DNA of 64,000 nucleotides from assembly GCF_017939625.1 (NCBI RefSeq), contig NZ_JAGKTC010000001.1:62413-126412 (forward strand), read 5' to 3'. Numbering within the stretch: the stretch's first letter is position 1; each line of letters opens with the position of its first letter. The stretch is from Pseudoxanthomonas helianthi (GTDB taxonomy: Bacteria > Pseudomonadota > Gammaproteobacteria > Xanthomonadales > Xanthomonadaceae). The notes below the pieces were generated by a model. That model saw only the letters and a program-made list of their open reading frames with translations, was not told the origin of the DNA and ran no database searches. Position numbers and translations under genes: made by a program. This document shows positions 57,999 to 64,000 of the stretch, one piece after another.

Positions 57999-58008
57999 CG
58001 CTTGCTTC

Positions 58009-58392
58009 CTACTTCACGCTGAATACCAGCGTGCCTTTCACCGGATGCGTATCGCCGCTGACCACATGCCAGTCGACGCGATACACGCCGGTGGCCAGCG
58101 GCTTCGCCGGGGTCAGCACCAGCGACTTGCCGTCGGCGCCGGGCGCGACCTTGGCGGCGATCTTCATCGGCGGCATTTCCATGCCGGGCATCTTGGTCAT
58201 GACCAGTTCCGCGCCGGAGAGCTTCGGCAACAGCTTTTCGGAAAAGGACAGCGTGATGCTGGCTGGCGCGGCCACCGCGGCATTCGCCGCGGGAACGGAA
58301 GCAACGAGCTTGGGGTGCGCGAACACGGAAGCGCTGCCGAGGATCGCGGCGGCGGCGAACAGGCCAATGAAGGCGGAACGGATGCGGGACAT
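58009..58392 (-). CDS. copC: CopC-family periplasmic copper-binding protein
   Basis: A 127-residue protein with a signal peptide ending VFAHPKL, so the mature protein begins with the copper-ligand His. A Met-rich loop (MTKMPGMEMPPM) can bind Cu(I), and DWHVVSGDTHPVKG supplies the remaining Cu(II) ligands. It pairs with CopD immediately downstream. Confidence 0.93.
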   Translation of the reverse strand: MSRIRSAFIGLFAAAAILGSASVFAHPKLVASVPAANAAVAAPASITLSFSEKLLPKLSGAELVMTKMPGMEMPPMKIAAKVAPGADGKSLVLTPAKPLATGVYRVDWHVVSGDTHPVKGTLVFSVK

Positions 58393-58476
58393 TTTCGACT
58401 CCTGATGGGGGGAATGGGGGGATCTGCGGGCCGCGTCCAGGATCCGATGCGGATACCGACGACAACGCGGATGTCA

Positions 58477-58527
58477 TCGATACGGCCATGTTCGCCCCGG
58501 CACGGGCCGGCCGTGTTGCCGTATCGA
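58477..58527. repeat. Stem-loop TCGATACGGC...GCCGTATCGA behind the anchor gene
   Basis: Perfect 10-bp arms with an inner GGCCGGCC palindrome, two bases after the anchor-protein stop on the minus strand. There is no T-run, so it is a weak terminator at best, or a processing hairpin before copC. Confidence 0.5.
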
Positions 58528-58529
58528 CT

Positions 58530-59132
58530 TCAGGGTTTCGGTTCGAACAAGTCTTCGTAGAAACCCCAGGTCTTTACCTTCACGGTCAGGGGCGTTTCGC
58601 CCTGGTTGCGGAAATACCAGCCATGGGTGCCTTCGAACGGCGCGGTCAGCGCGCCCTGGTCGTGGCTCAGGCCCTTCTCCTTCCAGTATTGGGTGAAATC
58701 GCCGCTGGTGTCACCCTTCTTTTCGCCATGCATGTCGGCCTTGACCGGCGCGCTGGACTCCCACGTGTAGATGAAGTGGTCGCCGGGCTTCATGTGGGCC
58801 TTGATCTCGATGCCTTCGTGCGGGGCGATGGTGACTTCCTTCTCGTCGCTGCGGAACGGCGTGGCCTTGACGATGGATGCCTTGGTCTGTTCCGGCACCA
58901 CGTAGGCCGGCGGAGTGGCGGGCGCCGCGGCGACCGGGGCGTCGTCTTCGGCGTCCTCGCCGTCGGCCATGCGCGTCAGTCCCATGGCCTTGCCCAGGCC
59001 GGTAGGGTCGATGCCGCGTTCGGCCGGCAGCACGAACAGCAACAGGATGATCCCGGCGGCCACCAGGGCCAGCAGCGACACCTTCCACAGGGTGCGTCCG
59101 GAGACGCGATACGAATCGGCGATGGTATTCAT
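58530..59132 (-). CDS. Membrane-anchored periplasmic protein linked to HupE
   Basis: A 200-residue protein with one membrane segment (about 18-36) and a periplasmic domain. An acidic, Ala/Pro-rich stretch (about 55-80) precedes a beta-like domain with His-containing segments (EGIEIKAHMKPGDHF, DMHGEKKGD, FEGTHGWYFRN). Similar proteins are annotated only as transmembrane anchor proteins. It begins 6 bases after the HupE gene, so the two probably work as a unit in metal transport (inference). Confidence 0.72.
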   Translation of the reverse strand: MNTIADSYRVSGRTLWKVSLLALVAAGIILLLFVLPAERGIDPTGLGKAMGLTRMADGEDAEDDAPVAAAPATPPAYVVPEQTKASIVKATPFRSDEKEVTIAPHEGIEIKAHMKPGDHFIYTWESSAPVKADMHGEKKGDTSGDFTQYWKEKGLSHDQGALTAPFEGTHGWYFRNQGETPLTVKVKTWGFYEDLFEPKP

Positions 59133-59138
59133 GGTGGT

Positions 59139-59864
59139 TTATCCCGCTGCCAGGCCGGAAAGCTGGTAGCCGATGAGGATGAAGCCGGCGCACATCAGCG
59201 CACCGTTGGCGGCGACGGCGGTCTGGCCGAAGAATCGGGTCTGGCGCCAGAAGGTCATCACGATGAGGATCATCGACAAGGCGATGAACTGGCCGATTTC
59301 CACGCCGACGTTGAAGCTGACCAGGTTGCCCAGCAGGCCGTCGCGCGAAAAGGACAGTTCCTGGATCTTGGTCGCCAGGCCGAAGCCATGGAACAGGCCG
59401 AACACCAGCACCGCCGCCTTCGGGTTGGGCTGGAAACCGAACAGGCGCTGGAATCCCCCCAGGTTGTCGAAGGCCTTGTACACCACCGACAGGCCGATGA
59501 TCGCGTCGATGACATACGGGTTGGCGTGGATGTTGAGCAGCACGCCGGCCAGCAGGGTCACGGAATGGCCCACCGCGAACAGGGTCACGTAGCGCACCAC
59601 GTCGCGCAGTCGGTACAGGAAGAAGATCACGCCGACCAGGAACAGCAGGTGGTCGTAGCCGGTGACCATGTGCTTGGCGCCCAGGTACATGTACGGCAGC
59701 ACGTGCACGCCGCTCATCGACTGGATGAAGGCCTTGTCCTTGTCGGACACGCCATGGGCCAGCGCATCCGTCGCCAACAAGGCCAGCGCCACCATCAGTA
59801 GGGTCAGGCCCGGCGTCCAGGCAGTGCGCCATCTTTCCCGCGGCGGCGGGAGGGCAATGTTCAT
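59139..59864 (-). CDS. HupE/UreJ-family membrane protein
   Basis: A 241-residue protein, with a signal-like first segment and about six further membrane segments. GYDHLLFLVGVIFFLYRLRDV and FAVGHSVTLL carry the family histidines, and VFGLFHGFGLA a further one. HupE/UreJ proteins are thought to be nickel or cobalt permeases. The ATG at 59864 is chosen because upstream codons run into a REPIN. Placed with CopCD, another metal such as copper is possible. Confidence 0.83.
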   Translation of the reverse strand: MNIALPPPRERWRTAWTPGLTLLMVALALLATDALAHGVSDKDKAFIQSMSGVHVLPYMYLGAKHMVTGYDHLLFLVGVIFFLYRLRDVVRYVTLFAVGHSVTLLAGVLLNIHANPYVIDAIIGLSVVYKAFDNLGGFQRLFGFQPNPKAAVLVFGLFHGFGLATKIQELSFSRDGLLGNLVSFNVGVEIGQFIALSMILIVMTFWRQTRFFGQTAVAANGALMCAGFILIGYQLSGLAAG

Positions 59865-59888
59865 GAGTGTTTCCCCGGTGATCGTCTT

Positions 59889-59959
59889 GTGGGAGCGGGC
59901 TTGTCCGCGAATGCTTTTCAGGCATCGCAAAAGAGCATTCGCGAGCAAGCTCGCTCCCA
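59889..59959. repeat. REPIN upstream of the HupE gene
   Basis: GTGGGAGCGGGCTTGTCCGC and GCGAGCAAGCTCGCTCCCA arms, imperfectly matched in the stems (GGGCTTGTCC versus GAGCAAGCTC), with matching GAATGCTTTT/AAAAGAGCATTC inner flanks. It separates the small secreted gene from hupE. Confidence 0.75.
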
Positions 59960-60003
59960 AGGGGCAACGGCTCCTGCCTTCACGGAGAAGGCCGGCCAAA
60001 GAC

Positions 60004-60372
60004 TTACGGCAGCTTGAACGTGGTGAAGGTCTTGGTGCCGTTCTTGTACTTCACCACCACGCCGACGCTGGCGCCCTTGGGCAGCTTCTGGCTGGCGACG
60101 AAGGCATTGCCCTTGCCGGCGGTCAGCGGCACGCTGGTTTCCTTGCCGCCGGCGGTGACCACCAGGCTGGCGGTGGCGTCGGCCGGCGCCACGGCTTCGT
60201 CGTCTTCGCTGACGTACAGTTCGACGGCGGCCGGCTTGACCACGAGTTCGAACACGGTTTCGCCGGACATCTTCACCACGCCACCGTGTTGCGGCTTCAT
60301 GTTGCCGTGGGCGAACACGGCGGCTGGGGCGAAGGCCAGGGTCGCGGCCACGGCCATCAGGAACTTGCGCAT
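60004..60372 (-). CDS. Small secreted His/Met-containing protein
   Basis: A 122-residue protein with a signal peptide ending VFAHG and a mature start HGNMKPQHGGVVKM, a likely metal-binding stretch, followed by a small beta-rich domain. No named family recognised. It begins 23 bases after the DUF4198 gene and is followed by a REPIN and hupE. A periplasmic metal carrier is a reasonable guess, not proven. Confidence 0.7.
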   Translation of the reverse strand: MRKFLMAVAATLAFAPAAVFAHGNMKPQHGGVVKMSGETVFELVVKPAAVELYVSEDDEAVAPADATASLVVTAGGKETSVPLTAGKGNAFVASQKLPKGASVGVVVKYKNGTKTFTTFKLP

Positions 60373-60395
60373 GCGGATTCTCCGGTTTCGATTCG

Positions 60396-61142
60396 TTATT
60401 CGGGCTTGTGCGGCAGGATGAACGACAGCGTGGCGCGGTGTTCGATGTGGTCGTACTTGGCCTTGTCGTCGGTCGGGCCGATGTAGATGGCGGCCAGCAC
60501 GTTCAAGCCCTGGTTGCGGATGTCCAGGCTGACCTCGCCGTTCGCGTCGGTGACCTGCGGGGTCTGGTCGGGATCGTTGACGTAGTCGTGCAGGAATTGC
60601 ACGCCGGCCTGCGGCTTGCCGTTGAACAGCACCTTGAACTTGGCCGGCTTGCCATAAAGCTCGGGGATCGGGCCCACCGGCACGATCTGCAGCACCTGCC
60701 CGGCCAGCAACGGCACTTCCGCCGTCAGCGAATTGAGGAACACGCCGTACTTGTAGTTGTGTTCGACCATCACCGCGTCGGGCATTTCCTCGCGGGTCTT
60801 CTTGTAGAACTCGCCATCCTTCGCCCGCGCCCACACGCCGTAGTCCATCACCGCCGTCACCGCGGTCAACGGTTCGTCGCTGTCCACGGTGACGATGGGG
60901 CCGTTGGCCTTCAAGGTGACAGGCACTTCCTGCCACGAGGCGTTGTAGCCCTTCGAACCGGTGACCAGCGGCAGGCGCTTCACCGCGTCCAGGTCGTCGG
61001 CGCCGACGCCGTAGATCATCGCCAGTTGCTTGGAACGCTGGGCGAACCAGATGGCATGCGCGGAAACCTGGGTCGCCGCCAGCAGCAGGCCGCCGGCGAC
61101 GGCGGCAACGACAGCAGTCGTGAACAACTTGGAATGTTTCAT
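60396..61142 (-). CDS. DUF4198 domain periplasmic protein
   Basis: A 248-residue protein with a signal peptide ending VSAHAIWF; the mature His start is typical of DUF4198 proteins, some of which accompany nickel/cobalt transporters. It has two beta-sandwich-like parts and several histidines near the C-terminus (FLHDYVNDPDQ, DHIEHRA, LPHKPE). It is first of the apparent metal cluster running to copD. Confidence 0.82.
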   Translation of the reverse strand: MKHSKLFTTAVVAAVAGGLLLAATQVSAHAIWFAQRSKQLAMIYGVGADDLDAVKRLPLVTGSKGYNASWQEVPVTLKANGPIVTVDSDEPLTAVTAVMDYGVWARAKDGEFYKKTREEMPDAVMVEHNYKYGVFLNSLTAEVPLLAGQVLQIVPVGPIPELYGKPAKFKVLFNGKPQAGVQFLHDYVNDPDQTPQVTDANGEVSLDIRNQGLNVLAAIYIGPTDDKAKYDHIEHRATLSFILPHKPE

Positions 61143-61293
61143 CGGGCCAGCCCTTGGTGATTGGATGGGGGACGCCTCACCTTAGTACGGATCGCGCGGC
61201 GCGAATGTCGGGAACGACGCGGGCAGGCAACGCTTCCTGCGGAAATGCGCGGGGATTTCGGCACATGCGATGTGCGTCCGCACAACGGCCGGT

Positions 61294-61311
61294 TTTCCGC
61301 CATCGCGGAAA
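61294..61311. terminator. Weak hairpin after the TolC-type gene
   Basis: TTTCCGC-CATC-GCGGAAA, a 7-bp stem 18 bases downstream of the minus-strand TolC-type stop, without a T-run. It could help separate this gene from the DUF4198 transcript. Confidence 0.4.
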
Positions 61312-61329
61312 GCAAGCCGAACCCTGCAC

Positions 61330-62598
61330 TCAGGGCAGCATGCCGATGGCCTGCAGCAGGCGGGCATGGGCCAGTCCATGCTCGGCCTGGCGGTGGGCGA
61401 GCGAGTGGTCGGCTTCGGCGGAAGCGCTCAGCGTGCGCAGCAGTTCGGCCAGGTCGATCTTGCCGGTGGCGAAGGCGCGCTGCAGCAGTTGCGAGCGTTC
61501 GCCCAGCATTTGCATGCGTTGGCGTTCGGCGTCCAGTTGGCGCTCGGCCAGCGCAATCGCCCGCTTCGCCGCATCCAGCTCGGCGACATGGCGGCTGCGC
61601 GCCAGGGCCAGCTCGGCCTGGGCGGCATCCAGTTCGGTCTGTGCCTGCGCGCGCAACTGGCTGCGGCGAGCGGTGACGCCCAACGGCACGCTCAACTCCA
61701 CCACGAGGCTGCGTTCGCCCGGTTGGCCGGGGCCCGCGACTTCGCGCTTGGTGCCGATGCTCAGTTCCGGCGGCGCGCCCAGCGAACGCCGCACCGCGGT
61801 CAACTGGCCTTCGGCGCGCTGCACCGCCTGTTCGGCGGCCAGCACGGCCGGCGGCGTGCCGGCGGCGGCGACCAGCTTGTCCACGTCGATGTGCGATTCG
61901 TTTTCGATTTCGCCGGCATCGGGCATTTGCTCCAGTCCGGTCAGCACGCGCCATTCCGCCTGCCTGGCCTGCAGTTCGCGCTGCGCATCGGCCAGCCCCG
62001 TCTCGGCCTCCAGCGCATCCGCACGCGCAGCCAGCGCGTCGGCCCGCACCAGGTCGCCGGCACCGACGCGACGATCGACGTCGTCGGCGAGTTTCTTCAG
62101 GAAATCCACCCGCGTCTGCGCCAGACCCACTTCGGCCGTGGCCATGGCGATGGCCCAAGCGGCCTCGCGCACCTTGCCGGCCACTTCCAGCCGTGCCTGC
62201 GCCAGGTTGGCGTCGGCCCAACCGACATCGGCGCTCGCCGCGCGCGATGCGGCACCGCGCTGGCCGGGCATCCACAGCGGCCAGCTCAACGCCACTTCGG
62301 TTTCGCTGCCGGCCGCGGCGCGGCTGCCGCCGTACCACTGGCCATCGGTGCGCGCATAGGTCAGCGCGGGCTCGTCGGCGGCGAAACTGCGCGCGATGCG
62401 CTGGCCGATGGCGGCGCGCACGGTTTCGCCTTCGGCGTGACGCGCTTCGACCGCGCGTTGCCAGGCGGCATCGACGGCTCGCGCCAGGCCGGGCGCGCGA
62501 CCTTCGACTGCCGCGGTCGCGGGTGCGGCGACCAGCCATGCGGCGGCCAGGAAGCCCGCATGGCGGCGAAGCCCCGTTCGCAACGAAGCCCGATTCAT
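61330..62598 (-). CDS. TolC-family outer-membrane efflux protein
   Basis: A 422-residue protein with a signal peptide (ending APATAA) and two OEP repeats rich in long helices (EVGLAQTRVDFLKKLADDVDRRV; AELDAAKRAIALAERQLDAERQ as landmarks of the coiled-coil barrel). It is closest in style to CzcC/CusC proteins of heavy-metal efflux. No RND pump or adaptor is adjacent. The ATG overlaps the stop of the upstream FAD oxidase (ATGA). Confidence 0.82.
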   Translation of the reverse strand: MNRASLRTGLRRHAGFLAAAWLVAAPATAAVEGRAPGLARAVDAAWQRAVEARHAEGETVRAAIGQRIARSFAADEPALTYARTDGQWYGGSRAAAGSETEVALSWPLWMPGQRGAASRAASADVGWADANLAQARLEVAGKVREAAWAIAMATAEVGLAQTRVDFLKKLADDVDRRVGAGDLVRADALAARADALEAETGLADAQRELQARQAEWRVLTGLEQMPDAGEIENESHIDVDKLVAAAGTPPAVLAAEQAVQRAEGQLTAVRRSLGAPPELSIGTKREVAGPGQPGERSLVVELSVPLGVTARRSQLRAQAQTELDAAQAELALARSRHVAELDAAKRAIALAERQLDAERQRMQMLGERSQLLQRAFATGKIDLAELLRTLSASAEADHSLAHRQAEHGLAHARLLQAIGMLP

Positions 62599-63890
62599 GA
62601 GAACCGATCCTTGGCCCGGTAATAAGCGCCGACCAGCGGTAGGAACCACGGCGGGCCGAAATGGCCCGGAATGGCCGGCCACGGCCGCCCGCCCCACGGG
62701 TTGTCCAGCGCCTCGCCGGCGATGAGCTTCGCCATCACCTGGCCCATGTGCACCGACATCTGCGTGCCATGGCCGCTGTAGCCGGTGCTGTACCAGACGC
62801 CGTCGCGTTCGCCGGCTTGCGGCAGGCGGTCGCGGGTCATGTCCACCACCCCGCCCCAGCAGTAATCGATGGCGACGTCGGCCAGTTCCGGGAAGATGCC
62901 GAGCATGCCTTCGCGCAGGATCGGCGCGCTGCGCGCATCGGCCTTGGGCGAAGACACGCCGAAATGCGCGCGGCCGCCGAGGATCAGCCGGTCGTCGTCG
63001 GTGAGACGGAAGTAGTGGTGGATGTTGGCCACGGTGGTGCAGGTGCGACGGCGCGCGATGAGCCGCTGCGCGCGCTCGCGGCCCAGCGGCGCGGTGGCGA
63101 TGATGAAGCTGCCCACCGGCACCATGCGCCGGCGCAGCCAGCCGAATTCGCGGTAGCTGCCATGGCGGCCCGCACCGCTGGCCAGCAATACCTGCCCGGC
63201 CTGGACCGGGCCGCGCGAAGTGCGCAGCAACGAAGGCTTGCCAGCGCCGCCGCGCTCGATGCGCTCGACTTCCGCGTTCAGCAGTATGCGGCCGCCGTTG
63301 CGTTCGACCGCCGCGGCCAGGCCGTTGGCGAAACGGCCCATGTGCATCTGCGCGCTGCGCTTGTACACCAGGCCGCCGACGAAACGGCCGCTGCAGATTT
63401 CCTCGGCGCGGACGCGCGCGGCGTCCAGCAGCTCCAGGTCGGTATCCACGCCATCGGCGACCAGGCGTTCGGCGCTGCGCGCAAGCGCATCGTAATGATG
63501 GGGGCGGGTCGCCAGCTTCAGCTTGCCGTTGCGGGCGAAGCCGCAATCGATGGCTTCCTCGCGCACGATGCGCTCGACCGTATCGACCGCGGCATCGTAG
63601 GCGCGGTACCACGCGCGCGCCTGCTCGACGCCGACCCGCGCGGCGAGTTCGCCGTAATCGTGCGCCAGCCCGTTGTTGACGTGGCCGCCGTTGCGGCCGG
63701 ACGCCTCGGAAGCGACGCGGTCGCCGGCCTCGAGCACGGCGACCTTGGCGCCACGCGCCGCCAGCGCCAACGCTGCGGACAGTCCGGTGAAGCCGGCACC
63801 GACGATGGCCACGTCGACCGAACCCGGCCAATCGCGTACGCGCGGTTCGTACCGCGGCGCGGTGTCCATCCAGTACGACTGCACCTTCAT
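62595..63890 (-). CDS. FAD-dependent oxidoreductase, PuuB-like (gamma-glutamylputrescine oxidase family)
   Basis: A 431-residue flavoprotein of the DAO superfamily. Near residue 27 it has VAIVGAGFTGLSAALALA, then SGRNGGHVNNGL, and a C-terminal STGYSGHGTQMSVHMG. The N-terminus SYWMDTAP fits PuuB-like amine oxidases. ATG at 63890 is chosen over an open extension to 63992. Substrate unknown; no puu pathway genes are visible. It is translationally coupled to a TolC-type gene, an unusual pair. Confidence 0.85.
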   Translation of the reverse strand: MKVQSYWMDTAPRYEPRVRDWPGSVDVAIVGAGFTGLSAALALAARGAKVAVLEAGDRVASEASGRNGGHVNNGLAHDYGELAARVGVEQARAWYRAYDAAVDTVERIVREEAIDCGFARNGKLKLATRPHHYDALARSAERLVADGVDTDLELLDAARVRAEEICSGRFVGGLVYKRSAQMHMGRFANGLAAAVERNGGRILLNAEVERIERGGAGKPSLLRTSRGPVQAGQVLLASGAGRHGSYREFGWLRRRMVPVGSFIIATAPLGRERAQRLIARRRTCTTVANIHHYFRLTDDDRLILGGRAHFGVSSPKADARSAPILREGMLGIFPELADVAIDYCWGGVVDMTRDRLPQAGERDGVWYSTGYSGHGTQMSVHMGQVMAKLIAGEALDNPWGGRPWPAIPGHFGPPWFLPLVGAYYRAKDRFS

Positions 63891-64000
63891 CGCCCCACCT
63901 TCCACTACCCGGACCTGGCGAATACATATCGCATGGGCGCGGCCCTGCCGACGCATGCGCCGGTCCACGTTTCGCCTTCGTCGTGGACGCAACGGGATTG

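Overview
GC-rich chromosomal segment (well over 65% G+C by eye). It reads as a gammaproteobacterium of the Xanthomonadaceae/Lysobacteraceae (Lysobacter, Luteimonas or Thermomonas type). Supporting signs are a histidine pathway using formimidoylglutamate deiminase (HutF), a THX-type small ribosomal protein, zur directly behind gltX, the folC-SPOR-cvpA-purF order, several TonB receptors, and many REP/REPIN palindromes with a GTGGGAGC- or GTAGGAGC-type outer arm. The family assignment is inference. No rRNA, tRNA, CRISPR array, prophage or transposase was seen.

Layout. 0-3.2 kb: a 5'-truncated nucleotide pyrophosphatase/phosphodiesterase, then an Ada-AlkA fusion overlapping an O6-methylguanine methyltransferase (alkylation repair). 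3.3-7.5 kb: hutF and hutI diverging around a REPIN, a secreted M19 dipeptidase, a strong bidirectional terminator and a THX-like ribosomal protein. 7.7-13.3 kb: merC and a ZnuD-like zinc receptor diverging around a Zur box, a marR-MFS pair behind a perfect 20-bp palindrome, a DUF3175 protein, and zur. 13.3-22.5 kb: gltX with a short leader ORF, lpxH, a DUF455 ferritin-like protein, and a minus-strand cluster running histidine phosphatase, membrane protein, folC, SPOR, cvpA, purF. 22.7-29.4 kb: tdh, then a sulfate import operon (porin, sbp, cysT, cysW, cysA). 29.6-36.8 kb: a succinate-semialdehyde dehydrogenase, a divergent SDR/AraC pair, an uncharacterised secreted 601-residue protein, a dmeRF-type metal repressor/efflux pair and a cytochrome c'-like protein.

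36.9-56.4 kb is the most distinctive part. An eight-gene minus-strand operon, most of it translationally coupled, encodes a HAD-like hydrolase, a complete Dpp-type ABC importer with a double ATPase, a tartrate/D-malate-type dehydrogenase, a semialdehyde dehydrogenase and aspartase. A LysR gene follows, then divergent DSD1-family PLP enzyme, RidA and FAD amino-acid oxidase genes. Beyond these lie an aldehyde dehydrogenase, an HGSNAT-like membrane acyltransferase and a siderophore-type TonB receptor. I infer a scavenging and catabolic island for an aspartate- or hydroxyaspartate-related compound; the substrate is not proven.

57.0-61.2 kb carries a candidate metal (probably copper) handling locus: DUF4198, a small His/Met secreted protein, HupE/UreJ, an anchor protein, CopC and CopD. 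The window ends with an FAD amine oxidase whose stop overlaps the start of an orphan TolC-type outer-membrane protein.
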